Positions 24,778-33,734 of a stretch of 64,000 nucleotides of DNA are shown one piece after another. The position numbers were made by a program, and so were the translations under genes. The DNA is from DASRDU01 sp046331565 (GTDB lineage: Bacteria; Acidobacteriota; Blastocatellia; RBC074), in assembly GCA_046331565.1 (NCBI GenBank), contig JAXLQP010000002.1:1612001-1676000 (forward strand), read 5' to 3'. Position 1 is the stretch's first letter; every line of letters starts with the position of its first letter. A model generated the notes under the pieces. The model was not told where the DNA came from, ran no database searches, and saw only the letters and a program-made list of their open reading frames with translations.

Positions 24778-25950
24778 ATGCGCTTTCGTGAATTTCAGGT
24801 TGCGCGGCTGTCGGGAGTGCCGCTCATCATTGATTACACCTGGCCGCTGGTGGCGCTGGCGCACGTCTGGCTGCTGGCGAATATCTTTCTGCCCGCACAG
24901 CTTATGCACCTGCCGTCGCCGCCGCGCTGGCAGATGCTGACGGGCGCGCTGCTCACCACGCTGCTGTTGTTTGCTTCGATCATCATTCACGAACTGGCGC
25001 ACGCGGGCGCGGCCAAACTCGAAGGCATTGAAACGCTGGAAATCCGGCTGCATTTTTTTGGCGGCTGGGCAAAGCTCGCATCGCAGCCGCAAAAGCCGAT
25101 GGCCGAATTTCGCATCGTCGTGATGGGGCCGGTCAGTTCCTTCCTGCTTTCGCTGATCTTTCTGGCAGGGCGTCAGATTACCCTGGCCTTTGATCCTGAA
25201 CGGTCACTGATTTCAGAAATCTTCAGCTATCTGTTTCTGGGCAATCTGCTGCTGGCGATGTTCAATCTGCTGCCGGGGCTGCCGCTGGATGGCGGGCGCG
25301 CCTTTCGCGCCTGGCTGTGGTACTGGAAGAAAGATCATCTGGCCGCCACGCGCACGGCCACGCGGATGGGAGTGGCGCTGGCTTACATGATTATGTCGCT
25401 CGGCATCTACCTGCTTTTCAGGGACTGGAATCTGGTGTCAATCCTGGCTTCCTTCGGACTGGTGATGATGGGTTACTTCCTGAAAAGCTCGGCAGAAAGC
25501 GATTACCGTTATCAGCGGATGCTGCACGATTATGAGCAGGCCGTGACGCAGGCCGGGCAGGCCAGCCGCGATCAGTGGAACATTGCCGGGACAGTCGGCA
25601 CGGTGATGAGTTCGCCGGTCGTCAGTGTCGCGCCTGACCTGCGCATCAGCGAATTCGTGGATCAGGTGCTGGCCAGCCACCGGTTCACCAGTTTTCCGGT
25701 GGCGCGCGACGGGCGTTTGCACGGCATTCTTTCGCTCGAACGGCTGCGCGCAGTTCCCCCTGAAAAATGGGATCAGCTTTCGATCAGCGAAGTCATGCAG
25801 CCCGTTGACGATTCGCTTTTTGTCAGCGTCCGCTCATCCATCGAACACGCCGCGCACAAGCTGCGCCTGAATCAGCTCAGCCACCTGGCCGTGCTGGATG
25901 GCGACGGTTATCTGATCGGCTATCTCAGCGCCAAAGACCTGGCGCGTTAA
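24778..25950 (+). CDS. M50 site-2-protease-like zinc metallopeptidase with CBS pair
   Basis: About 390 residues from the ATG at 24778. The membrane-embedded protease motif is IIIHELAHAGAAK (HExxH), with the second metal site in NLLPGLPLDGGRAFR. The N-terminal half has about six membrane segments; the C-terminal half is a tandem CBS domain (VMSSPVVSVAPDLRISEFVDQVL, VMQPVDDSLFVSVRSSIEHAA) that may sense adenine nucleotides. This architecture is the Rip3/FtsH-independent S2P-CBS type. Substrate unknown. Confidence 0.88.
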   Translation: MRFREFQVARLSGVPLIIDYTWPLVALAHVWLLANIFLPAQLMHLPSPPRWQMLTGALLTTLLLFASIIIHELAHAGAAKLEGIETLEIRLHFFGGWAKLASQPQKPMAEFRIVVMGPVSSFLLSLIFLAGRQITLAFDPERSLISEIFSYLFLGNLLLAMFNLLPGLPLDGGRAFRAWLWYWKKDHLAATRTATRMGVALAYMIMSLGIYLLFRDWNLVSILASFGLVMMGYFLKSSAESDYRYQRMLHDYEQAVTQAGQASRDQWNIAGTVGTVMSSPVVSVAPDLRISEFVDQVLASHRFTSFPVARDGRLHGILSLERLRAVPPEKWDQLSISEVMQPVDDSLFVSVRSSIEHAAHKLRLNQLSHLAVLDGDGYLIGYLSAKDLAR

Positions 25951-26119
25951 CTGTGCCATCAATCTTTTTCATCGCTCCGATAATCAGGCATCATCTCTGC
26001 CGCCGGGTATGTTATGCTTAAACCACCTGACAGCAGATCGTCTTCAGGTTCCTGATAAATTATTTGCAGCAGACGGTGCGTTGGCTTTTGCTTCGGCAAC
26101 CGGTTTTTCACGCCTGACT

Positions 26120-27058
26120 ATGCAGCAGTTCTGGGAACAAATCTGGTGGTTTCTGCGCTCGCTGGAGTGGCTGAACCTGATTGATATTCTGATCGTCGCC
26201 TTTCTGATTTATGAACTGCTCAGACTGGTGCGCGGCACGCGGGCGGTGCAGATGGCGGTCGGACTGGGACTGATTGCGCTGCTTTATGAAGCGTCAAGCC
26301 TGCTTGGATTAAGCACGCTGCAATGGGTGCTGCGTAACGTGGTTGTCTATCTCGGCTTTGGCGTGATCGTGCTGTTTCAGCGCGAAATTCGCAATGCGCT
26401 GCTGCATTTTGGCCGCAACCTGCGCATGCCGCTCTGGCACGTCAGACGCCGCGCTTCAGCGCACGAACAGCACTGGTATGATGAAGTCGTGCTGGCCGCC
26501 ACCACGCTGGCTTCTGAAAAAATCGGCGCACTGATGATCTTTGAACGCGATGTCGGATTGAAAACCTACATTGAAAGCGGCATCCGGCTGGATGCGCGCC
26601 TGACTTACGATCTGCTCGTCACGATCTTCAATCCGAACACGCCGCTGCACGACGGCGCAGCCATCATCAGCGACAATCGCGTGGCGGCGGCTTCGTGCTT
26701 TCTGCCGCTGACACAGAATCCGCGCATTTCGCGCGATATGGGCACGCGCCATCGCGCCGCCATCGGCATCACTGAAGACAGCGACGCATTTGCCGTGATC
26801 GTTTCAGAAGAAACCGGAGTGATTTCATTTGCCATCGGCGGCGGCGTCATTCGCAATCTTGACGGCCCGAAACTGCGCGTGCTGATCATCAAGGCGATGG
26901 AACCCTGGCAGCGTCCCGAAGATTACGCCGCTTACGAAGCCGATGACCGGCGACACGAACAGGAACTTGATGAGATTCTCACCCGGCGCGACAATCAGCG
27001 GCTTCCGGCCCACAACGAAGGTTTGCGCGAAAGCCTGCGCGAAGGTTCCACGCTCTGA
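26120..27058 (+). CDS. cdaA: Diadenylate cyclase CdaA
   Basis: About 312 residues if the ATG at 26120 is used. The frame is open from 26009, and no start has a convincing ribosome-binding site, so the start is tentative. Three N-terminal membrane helices (LIDILIVAFLIYELLRLV and following) precede the DAC domain with DGAAIISDNRVAAASCFLPL and the RHR motif in GTRHRAAIG. It makes cyclic di-AMP from ATP. It forms the classical operon with cdaR and glmM. Confidence 0.92.
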   Translation: MQQFWEQIWWFLRSLEWLNLIDILIVAFLIYELLRLVRGTRAVQMAVGLGLIALLYEASSLLGLSTLQWVLRNVVVYLGFGVIVLFQREIRNALLHFGRNLRMPLWHVRRRASAHEQHWYDEVVLAATTLASEKIGALMIFERDVGLKTYIESGIRLDARLTYDLLVTIFNPNTPLHDGAAIISDNRVAAASCFLPLTQNPRISRDMGTRHRAAIGITEDSDAFAVIVSEETGVISFAIGGGVIRNLDGPKLRVLIIKAMEPWQRPEDYAAYEADDRRHEQELDEILTRRDNQRLPAHNEGLRESLREGSTL

Positions 27059-27076
27059 AATCATCAGCCCGCAGCG

Positions 27077-27802
27077 ATGAGAAATGTCCGTTCCAAAACC
27101 CGCGCCTCGTCTCTCAGAAAGCTGCCGATGGGGCAGTGGCTCAAACACAACCTGCGCAACTTCGTCACTGAAAACATCGGCCTCAAACTGATTTCGCTGC
27201 TGCTGGCCATCACGCTCTTCGGCATCTCGCGCCAGCCCGTCAGCGAAGTGACGCTGGTCAACGTCCCGCTTGAATTGCGCGGCCTGCAACCGGGCCTTGA
27301 AATCAGCGGCGATGTGCCGCAGACCACCGTCAGCGTGCGGTTGCGCGGCCCGCAGAATATCATTCGCACCACAACCGCCAATCAGATCGGAGTCGTTGCC
27401 GACCTCAGCCACAAAGGCCCCGGCGAGCGCGTCGTGCAACTTAACCCGGCTGATGTGTCGCGGCCCGATGATGTCGAAGTGCTGCGCATCGAACCCTCAA
27501 ACATCCGGCTGCTGATTGAACAGACCACCCACAAGGCAGTGCCCGTGCAGCCGCAATACATCGGCAAAGTGATGGATGGTTATGAACTGCGCGGATTCAC
27601 GGCGCAGCCTTCCACCATCGAGATTTCCGGCCCGCAATCGCACGTCGCCGCCATCACCAGCGCCTCGACCGAAAGCATTCAGCTCGATGGTCGCCAGAAT
27701 ACTTTCACCACCACTGTTGACGTTGATCTGCGCGACCGCTTCATTCGCGTTCACAACCCCGGCCCCGTGACCGTCATGGTCAACATTGCGCCGAAGCAGT
27801 GA
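27077..27802 (+). CDS. cdaR: CdaR/YbbR-domain regulator of CdaA
   Basis: 241 residues: one N-terminal membrane helix (IGLKLISLLLAITLFGI) and then repeated YbbR beta-domains (VTLVNVPLELRGLQPGLEISGDVPQTTVSVRLRGPQNII; YELRGFTAQPSTIEISGP). It is extracytoplasmic and known to modulate CdaA. Located 18 bp after cdaA and before glmM. Confidence 0.85.
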   Translation: MRNVRSKTRASSLRKLPMGQWLKHNLRNFVTENIGLKLISLLLAITLFGISRQPVSEVTLVNVPLELRGLQPGLEISGDVPQTTVSVRLRGPQNIIRTTTANQIGVVADLSHKGPGERVVQLNPADVSRPDDVEVLRIEPSNIRLLIEQTTHKAVPVQPQYIGKVMDGYELRGFTAQPSTIEISGPQSHVAAITSASTESIQLDGRQNTFTTTVDVDLRDRFIRVHNPGPVTVMVNIAPKQ

Positions 27803-27911
27803 GCGCGGAGCCGCCGATTTTTATCAATGAACTTTTCTGACTGATCGTTTATCATCGCGCTTCTCCGCCCCCGACCACACACCAGACCCCGACTCTGAAT
27901 CAATCAACATT

Positions 27912-29255
27912 ATGGGTGAGTTTTTTGGCACAGACGGAATTCGTGGCACCGCCGGACAGTTTCCGCTTGATGAGGCAACCATCGAACGCATCGGCTGGTC
28001 ACTGGCAAAGGAACTGACAGTCAAAAACGGCAGCGCGCCGCTCGTCATCACTGGCCGCGACACGCGCGAATCGGGCGAATGGATTGAAGCCGCCATCGCG
28101 CGCGGCATTGCTGCCGCCGGTGGCCGCTTTCGCAGCGCCGGAGTCATTACCACGCCGGGCGTGGCTTATCTGTCGCGCCTCATCAAAGCCGATGCGGGCG
28201 TGGTGATTTCGGCTTCGCACAATCCTTATGAAGACAACGGCATCAAGGTCTTCGCGCCTTCGGGGCAGAAACTTGATGACGCCACCGAACAGGCCATCGA
28301 ACGCGATCTGAAAGCGGACGCTTCAATCTTTCCGGCCTTCAGCGCCGTGACCGTCACGCCCGAATCCGAACTGCGCGAAATGTATCCGGACTTCCTGCGC
28401 GCTGAACTCGGCTCAGGGCTTGATCTGCATGGCCTGCGCATTGTCGTGGATTGCGCCAACGGAGCTTCATCGGCGCTCGCGCCGCGCCTGTTTTCAGGCC
28501 TCAACGCCAGCGTCACGGCCATCAATGCTGATCCGAATGGCCGCAACATCAATCTGGATTGCGGCTCGCTGCATCCTGAAAAGCTGCAACAGGCAGTTCG
28601 TGATTTCAAAGCCGACCTGGGCATCGCCTTTGACGGTGATGCTGACCGTTCACTGTTTGTTGATGAACGCGGCAACCTGGTTGACGGTGATCAGGTGCTG
28701 TTTGTGATGGCCTGTTACCTGGCCGAACGTAATCAACTGGCAGGCGGTCGTGTCGTCGCAACGGTCATGAGCAACCTCGGCCTGGAACTCGGCCTGAAAG
28801 AACGCGGCATTACGCTGGTGCGCACGAGCGTCGGTGACAAGTATGTGCTGGATGAACTGCTCAAAAACGGCGGCAGCATTGGCGGCGAACAATCAGGCCA
28901 CATCATCTTTCCCGGCATCAGCCTGGCCGGTGACGGCATGCTGACCGCGCTTGAAATTCTGCGCGTCATTGCCGACACGGGCCGCACCCTGCATGCGCTG
29001 ACGAGCAGTTTCACGCGCTATCCGCAGGTCGTCATCAATGTCAGAGTGGCCCGCAAACCGCCGCTTGACAGCGTTGCGCCAGTCAAAGCCGCGCTCGATC
29101 AGCTACAGGCAGCACTCGAAGGCAAAGGCCGCGTCCTCGTTCGTTACTCCGGCACCGAAAACCTCGCGCGCGTGATGATCGAAGGTCAGGATGAAACGGT
29201 GATCAGAAAGCAGGCTGAAGAGATGGCGCAGACATTGAAAGAGCATCTGAGTTAA
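27912..29255 (+). CDS. glmM: Phosphoglucosamine mutase GlmM
   Basis: 447 residues with all family signatures: GEFFGTDGIRGTAGQFP at the start, the phosphoserine loop VVISASHNPYEDNGIKVF, the metal loop AFDGDADRSLFVD, the sugar-binding GGEQSGHIIF and the phosphate-binding RYSGTENLARVMIEG. It converts glucosamine-6-phosphate to glucosamine-1-phosphate for peptidoglycan precursors. In other bacteria GlmM interacts with CdaA, matching this gene order. Confidence 0.95.
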   Translation: MGEFFGTDGIRGTAGQFPLDEATIERIGWSLAKELTVKNGSAPLVITGRDTRESGEWIEAAIARGIAAAGGRFRSAGVITTPGVAYLSRLIKADAGVVISASHNPYEDNGIKVFAPSGQKLDDATEQAIERDLKADASIFPAFSAVTVTPESELREMYPDFLRAELGSGLDLHGLRIVVDCANGASSALAPRLFSGLNASVTAINADPNGRNINLDCGSLHPEKLQQAVRDFKADLGIAFDGDADRSLFVDERGNLVDGDQVLFVMACYLAERNQLAGGRVVATVMSNLGLELGLKERGITLVRTSVGDKYVLDELLKNGGSIGGEQSGHIIFPGISLAGDGMLTALEILRVIADTGRTLHALTSSFTRYPQVVINVRVARKPPLDSVAPVKAALDQLQAALEGKGRVLVRYSGTENLARVMIEGQDETVIRKQAEEMAQTLKEHLS

Positions 29256-29267
29256 AGGAACCAGGCG

Positions 29268-29615
29268 ATGGCCCACCGAACCCGGATTATGTATATCGAA
29301 GATAAAAGCGGAGGTCTGTCAGGATCAGCCAGGATTGGCCGGGTGATTTACTCTAAAACGGGCCGATCCCTTTATTATCAGGGTCGCACCTTCTATCCTC
29401 TGGCGGGACGCGGCTTCAAGGCGAACTATTATGAGGTCGAGACCGGCGCTCATTACTGGATTTCAGGCTGCCGGAAAGACGGAACTGATGCACTCTATTC
29501 AACCACAATCGAGATTGATGATGATGTCAGAGAGGAGTACTGGACAGTCATTCGTCAGCAACCTGACTCGAAAGAGATCAGATCGTTCAAGTCTCCAGGC
29601 AAATATACCAGATAG
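29268..29615 (+). CDS. Conserved small hypothetical protein
   Basis: 115 residues preceded by AAGGA and only 12 bp after glmM. Conserved-looking blocks are MYIEDKSGGLSGSARIGRV, SLYYQGRTFYPLAGRGFKANYYEVETG and YWISGCRKDGTDALY. I recognise the pattern as a widespread uncharacterised small protein but know no function. It is probably beta-rich and cytoplasmic. Confidence 0.65.
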   Translation: MAHRTRIMYIEDKSGGLSGSARIGRVIYSKTGRSLYYQGRTFYPLAGRGFKANYYEVETGAHYWISGCRKDGTDALYSTTIEIDDDVREEYWTVIRQQPDSKEIRSFKSPGKYTR

Positions 29616-29684
29616 CCTTCCCGTGTCAGGGTTGCGCGATCTGCCCGGACAATAAACTGCACGCTGACGGCACAGGCTCAAACA

Positions 29685-29784
29685 AAAAGCGAGCGGGCCG
29701 CAGAATGATCGAACTGAAAGCATTGTTCATCACGGCACTTATCCCCTGCTTTCAGCCCGATCATTCTGCGGCCCGCTCGCTTTT
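29685..29784. terminator. Long perfect palindrome between convergent genes
   Basis: Perfect 27-bp arms (29685-29711 and 29758-29784; arm starts aaaagcgagcgggccgcaga) with a second inner stem ctgaaagca/tgctttcag. There is a T-run at the right end and an A-run at the left, so it can terminate in both directions. It overlaps the stop codon of the VOC gene at 29783. Confidence 0.75.
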
Positions 29785-30223
29785 ATCCGGTCGGCCTTTC
29801 GACCGGCTGCGAGAAGCAGATGACGTAACCGTTGCAATCCTCAACGGCAAATTCCCGCGTGTCGTATTCCGTTGTTTCAGGCTTTCTGACAATCCGCGCC
29901 CTTCTGGCCTTGAGTTCGTGATAGAGCGCGTCGAGATCAGCGACATTGATGTAAGCGTCACAATCAACACAGCGATGAACCCGGCGTTTGTCAGGCGATT
30001 CAGTGCTGAGTCGCCGCCTTTGGGTTTCGCCGCGACTTTTGAGCATAATCTCGATGCCGTCACGCAGCACTGAAGTAAAGCGCGGCGGATAGCCGCAGTA
30101 ACCATCAATGTCGAAACCGAGCTTTTCACGATAGTATTCGGCTGACTCTTCCACATCAGCAACTATAAAGAGTGGTGAGATGCTCCGCAGTTGCTTTGAT
30201 TCACACTGATTCTCTCCCGGCAT
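29783..30223 (-). CDS. VOC-family (glyoxalase-fold) protein 1
   Basis: About 146 residues from the ATG at 30223, preceded by GGGAGGGAG. The beta-alpha-beta-beta-beta module is recognised by SPLFIVADVEESAEYYREKLGF near residue 15 and DTREFAVEDCNGYVICFSQ at the end. Family members are bleomycin-resistance-like, glyoxalase or dioxygenase proteins. Substrate unknown. Last gene of the minus-strand island. Confidence 0.8.
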   Translation of the reverse strand: MPGENQCESKQLRSISPLFIVADVEESAEYYREKLGFDIDGYCGYPPRFTSVLRDGIEIMLKSRGETQRRRLSTESPDKRRVHRCVDCDAYINVADLDALYHELKARRARIVRKPETTEYDTREFAVEDCNGYVICFSQPVERPTG

Positions 30224-30298
30224 AACTGCTCCCTCCCCCATCAAAGCAAGGACTGATTGGGCAATGATCGAATAGTCACACATCAGCGGCCCGCAGGC

Positions 30299-31513
30299 TC
30301 AGGCCACCAGCTTTTGCAGAATGGTCAGGCCTTTCTCTTCGGCTTCGTGAATCTTTCTGACGTGGCTGCTCAATTCATCGAACAGGGCGCGCGTCTGCTT
30401 TGCGTTCAGCGGAAAATCCTTTGCGGCTTCGGCCTCGATGGCCGCCAGGCGGCGATTGATCTTCTGCATCTGCGAAGCGGCGGCAGGGCCGCGCGCGGTG
30501 AACAACTGATATTTGGCGGCGGTGACTTCTCTGGCTTCGCAGAGCAGATCAACCGCATCGGGCAGCGCGGCTTTGGCGAGGCTGCTCCAGTGTTTCGCGG
30601 CGCGGCGATACTGCGCGGCGGCATCGGCAAACAACGGCTGTGCCCCCTTGCCCATCACGCTCGCCGCTTCGTCAAGAAAGTCAGCGTACAGCGTGCGAAA
30701 TGCGCTGCCGCCTGTTCCGGCAGTTTCGATGTAATGAAAGGTCGCCAGCAATGCACGATAAAGCTGCACGCCCGGCCTGAACAGCTTCGGCCAGCCCTTC
30801 GGGTCTTTGGTGTCAGTCAGCAGTTCTTCCCATTTCGCCAGCGATGACAAGCCGATATTTCTGATCGGCGGATTGAGCATTTCAGTACAGCAGTCGCTGA
30901 TGCCCGCGATGATGGCCGATTTCAGATCCGCAGTTTTTTTCGGCCTGGTCACGGTCATCACTCTGTTTTTGAGCGAAGTGATGGCCGCGCGCGAACGGGC
31001 GAGTTCCGGCGGTGTGACGTGCCAGGCGGCGACTGAACGATCATCAATGCAGATGCGATTGCCGCGTTCATTCCAGCCGTAAACCACAAAGACGTGCACA
31101 AACATTTTGAGCAGGTCTTCCGACAGCCCGTAATAAGGCATTCCGGCCAGGCTGCCCCAGGTGATTGCCGGGCGACCTGCCGCGAGCGATTCTTTCAGAT
31201 TTGCCTCAGCGGTTTTGAGTCCGCCTGATTCTTTGACGGTCACAGTTGCGCCGATGCGTTTGCCGATCTTTTGCAGAAAGTCGGGGCCGGTGTTCTGCCA
31301 CTGATGCCGCGTGCCCGGCACGAGCCACGTGCCGTCGCACATCTCAAAGACGAAATAACCCGCGCCCACGCCGCCGCCAATGCCAAGCAGCATCGCTTCG
31401 GTGTATGGCCTGCCGGTGTGCGGCGCACTGACGCCAGCCTGGGCCAGCACATTTTTGAGCGCCGCCGTTTCGCTGTGCGCGCCGCCGAATTGTTTGTAAT
31501 TCTCAATGATCAT
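30299..31513 (-). CDS. BtrH_N/DUF4872-domain protein
   Basis: About 404 residues from the ATG at 31513. The N-terminal half (FGGAHSETAALKNVLAQAGV, TEAMLLGIGGGVGAGYFVFE, VHVFVVYGWNERGNRICIDD) is like the BtrH/papain-like fold of DUF4872 proteins. The position often occupied by cysteine after the first histidine is serine (AHSET). The C-terminal half is helical. BtrH transfers an acyl group in butirosin synthesis, but no antibiotic cluster is present, so function is open. Confidence 0.65.
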   Translation of the reverse strand: MIIENYKQFGGAHSETAALKNVLAQAGVSAPHTGRPYTEAMLLGIGGGVGAGYFVFEMCDGTWLVPGTRHQWQNTGPDFLQKIGKRIGATVTVKESGGLKTAEANLKESLAAGRPAITWGSLAGMPYYGLSEDLLKMFVHVFVVYGWNERGNRICIDDRSVAAWHVTPPELARSRAAITSLKNRVMTVTRPKKTADLKSAIIAGISDCCTEMLNPPIRNIGLSSLAKWEELLTDTKDPKGWPKLFRPGVQLYRALLATFHYIETAGTGGSAFRTLYADFLDEAASVMGKGAQPLFADAAAQYRRAAKHWSSLAKAALPDAVDLLCEAREVTAAKYQLFTARGPAAASQMQKINRRLAAIEAEAAKDFPLNAKQTRALFDELSSHVRKIHEAEEKGLTILQKLVA

Positions 31514-31546
31514 TCTCAAATTGCCCTACAGATCGGGTCTGATCTG

Positions 31547-31951
31547 TCACTGCACTTCAGGACTATCCGGCAGCGTGTATTCAAAATCATATGAATGCTG
31601 TCCGTCAGCCATGCTGATTGTCATCCGGCCCGTCAACCCGGCCAGTTGCTCAGTGCCTGAATCGGGAACAACCGTGATGCTCAGTTGCGCTGCGCCGCGC
31701 GTCATTGTGCCGCTGTGCTGAAGCACAAAAGTTCCCGTGCGCCCGTTGAGCGTGCCGCTGACTTTTTCGAGGGCAACATAACCCGCCGAACCTTTGACCG
31801 CAGTTCCGGCAGACAGCATCTGCCCTTTGCTGACGGCTTCGAGCGCGCCGTGAAATGATTTGTCAATCAGCATTCTGGCCGGAACTGCTTCAGCAGGCTG
31901 ATCGGTCTGAGGCGTCAGTTTTACTTCAAATGTTCCACTCGCAATGGTCAT
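31547..31951 (-). CDS. DUF3224-domain protein
   Basis: About 134 residues from the ATG at 31951. Recognised from TIASGTFEVKLTPQ at the start, SFHGALEAVSKGQML in the middle and GRTGTFVLQHSGTMTRGA then VPDSGTEQLAGLTG near the end, the DUF3224 pattern of a small beta-barrel resembling allene-oxide-cyclase-like folds. Function unknown. Spacing to both neighbours is 10-33 bp, so it is in an operon. Confidence 0.78.
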   Translation of the reverse strand: MTIASGTFEVKLTPQTDQPAEAVPARMLIDKSFHGALEAVSKGQMLSAGTAVKGSAGYVALEKVSGTLNGRTGTFVLQHSGTMTRGAAQLSITVVPDSGTEQLAGLTGRMTISMADGQHSYDFEYTLPDSPEVQ

Positions 31952-31964
31952 CACAATCTTCCTC

Positions 31965-32321
31965 TCAGGCGCTTTCGGCCTGATAAAACTGCCAGCAAAC
32001 TCCCGAAGGAACGATCAGGTGAAACTCGCGCCTGCCCCATGCTTTCATTTCGAGCGGGCCGACCTGCGCCGGCAGTTGCCGATACTCTTCATAAAGTCCG
32101 TCAAGATCAGACACGCCAATACTGAAGCTCGCGTTTTCAGCCCATTCCCGATTTTCATTCACCACCAGATTGAAGGCGACGTTATCACGCTCAATCCCGG
32201 CCATGCTTTCGCCCTGCCACACAATCGAGAAGCCCATGCCATCAGTGTAAAAGACAAGCGCCGCCGCCAGGTCAGGCCCGGCGGGAATCAGCGGCGTGTC
32301 GGATTGAAAACGGACTTTCAT
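31965..32321 (-). CDS. VOC-family protein 2
   Basis: About 118 residues from the ATG at 32321 with AGGAGG upstream. The pattern is DLAAALVFYTDGMGFSIVWQGE at the first helix and REFHLIVPSGVCWQFYQ at the last strand. Usual metal-ligand histidines are poorly conserved, suggesting a binding rather than catalytic role. Confidence 0.75.
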   Translation of the reverse strand: MKVRFQSDTPLIPAGPDLAAALVFYTDGMGFSIVWQGESMAGIERDNVAFNLVVNENREWAENASFSIGVSDLDGLYEEYRQLPAQVGPLEMKAWGRREFHLIVPSGVCWQFYQAESA

Positions 32322-32341
32322 CAATTACCTCCTGCGCCTGA

Positions 32342-32767
32342 TCAGACGGCATCAGCCCTGTCCCACATCATCCATTCAGAGAACGGCTGATCCCTGCGCG
32401 GCTCAGAACCCAGGCGCAGCACGTGGCCGTCAGGATCCTGCACGTGCATCTCACAAGCCCAGGGATAGTTGACCGGCGCGAGTCGGATGTTCGCGCCGGT
32501 CTTTGTATACTCAGCGAAAAGGCGCTCAGCGTCACTCACGCCAATCCAGACCCACGTGCCGGGATTGCCCTGATCGCCTTCACACAGCATCAGGTTCGCC
32601 CTGTCACGCGACACCGAAGCCATGACGCCTTCGTGCTGCCAGTCCACGCTGAAGCCGAGGACATTCACGTAATGCGCCACACTCGCCTCAAGATTCCGCA
32701 CCCGCAGAATTGGTGATGCGCCCTCAAAGTGAATGGTCATCGTTTTTGTCTCGTCTGCTTCAGGCAT
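32342..32767 (-). CDS. VOC-family protein 3 (bleomycin-resistance-like)
   Basis: 141 residues with an upstream AGGAG. ASPILRVRNLEASVAHYVNVLGFSVDW, LMLCEGDQGNPGTWVWIGVSD and CEMHVQDPDGHVLRLGSEPR give a clear VOC module. The same core layout appears in bleomycin-binding proteins. Substrate unknown. Confidence 0.8.
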   Translation of the reverse strand: MPEADETKTMTIHFEGASPILRVRNLEASVAHYVNVLGFSVDWQHEGVMASVSRDRANLMLCEGDQGNPGTWVWIGVSDAERLFAEYTKTGANIRLAPVNYPWACEMHVQDPDGHVLRLGSEPRRDQPFSEWMMWDRADAV

Positions 32768-32779
32768 CGTTTACTCCTG

Positions 32780-33148
32780 TCAGCGCGCTGAATCGTCAGA
32801 TTGCATAATGCCGAAGATGTTGCCTTCGGTGTCCTTGAAATAGGCCAGCCAGCCGACGCCCGGCACGGCCATTTTGGGCACGACAATTTCGCCGCCGTGC
32901 TGGCTGATCTTCGTGACGTAATCATCTACGGACGACACATCAATCGTGTTGACGACCGGCTGATCAGGATGCCTGCGTTTCATCAGACCGCCGTTGATGC
33001 CGGGCTGATTGTTATCGCCGGTGGCGATGAGCCAGTAAGGTTCCGGCCCGTCCCATTTACTGGTCTGCCAGCCGAACACCTGCTGATAAAAGCCGATGGC
33101 GCGGTCGGTGTCATCGGCGGGAATTTCAAAATGAACTACTCGCGGCAT
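32780..33148 (-). CDS. VOC-family protein 4
   Basis: 122 residues with GGGAGG upstream. VVHFEIPADDTDRAIGFYQQVFGWQTSKW, GGLMKRRHPDQPVVNTIDV and YFKDTEGNIFGIMQSD are typical of the VOC branch with small two-module relatives such as CFP30B. It is 12 bp upstream of VOC 3. Confidence 0.8.
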   Translation of the reverse strand: MPRVVHFEIPADDTDRAIGFYQQVFGWQTSKWDGPEPYWLIATGDNNQPGINGGLMKRRHPDQPVVNTIDVSSVDDYVTKISQHGGEIVVPKMAVPGVGWLAYFKDTEGNIFGIMQSDDSAR

Positions 33149-33193
33149 AAGTTTCCTCCCTGGGTCATGGTTTGACCGGCCTGGGCAGACAGC

Positions 33194-33658
33194 TCAGCAC
33201 TGCTGCGCGGCCATGTGTTTTTGCATCTCTTCAAAAGTCACGTCTCTGACGTGAGTTCCGATTGACCACACATGCCCGAACGGATCAGCCAGCGTGCCTG
33301 TGCGGTCGCCGTAAAACTGATCCTTGACCGGGCGCAGTTCTTTTGCTCCGGCCTCAACGGCGCGCTGAAAGGCGGCATCAACGTCTTCCACATAAACCAT
33401 AAAAGAGACTGCCGTGCCGTTGAGCGTTTGCGGTGACGAGAATCCTTCTTCCGGCATTTCATCGGCAAGCATGAACATTGAATTGCCGATTCTCATTTCA
33501 GCGTGTCCGATTTTGCCGTCAGGCATCGGCATTCTGAAAACTTCTTCAGCGCCCAGTGCCTGCTTGTAAAATTCGATGGCCTGCGCGGCGTTCCTGATAA
33601 TCAGGTACGGCGTCAGCGTGTGATAACCTTCTGGAATCGGTTTGACTTTCCCGGACAT
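33194..33658 (-). CDS. VOC-family protein 5 (PhnB-like)
   Basis: 154 residues, AGGAGAG upstream. The start KPIPEGYHTLTPYLIIRNAAQAIEFYKQALGAEEVFRM, then GHAEMRIGNSMFMLADE and DQFYGDRTGTLADPFGHVWSIGTH define the PhnB-like branch. A close paralogue lies at 36251. Not associated with phosphonate genes. Confidence 0.85.
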   Translation of the reverse strand: MSGKVKPIPEGYHTLTPYLIIRNAAQAIEFYKQALGAEEVFRMPMPDGKIGHAEMRIGNSMFMLADEMPEEGFSSPQTLNGTAVSFMVYVEDVDAAFQRAVEAGAKELRPVKDQFYGDRTGTLADPFGHVWSIGTHVRDVTFEEMQKHMAAQQC

Positions 33659-33734
33659 ACACTCTCTCCTTTCGGCTGTTTCAGCCGGTTATGTGACTAC
33701 AGATTGAACAGGGTGGATTGCGAATATCCGGCGC

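Noticed and set aside
26009..26119. 111-bp N-terminal extension of CdaA
   Set aside because: CdaA proteins normally begin just before the first membrane helix; the extension has no hydrophobic or conserved character. The start remains uncertain because the ATG at 26120 also lacks a clear ribosome-binding site.
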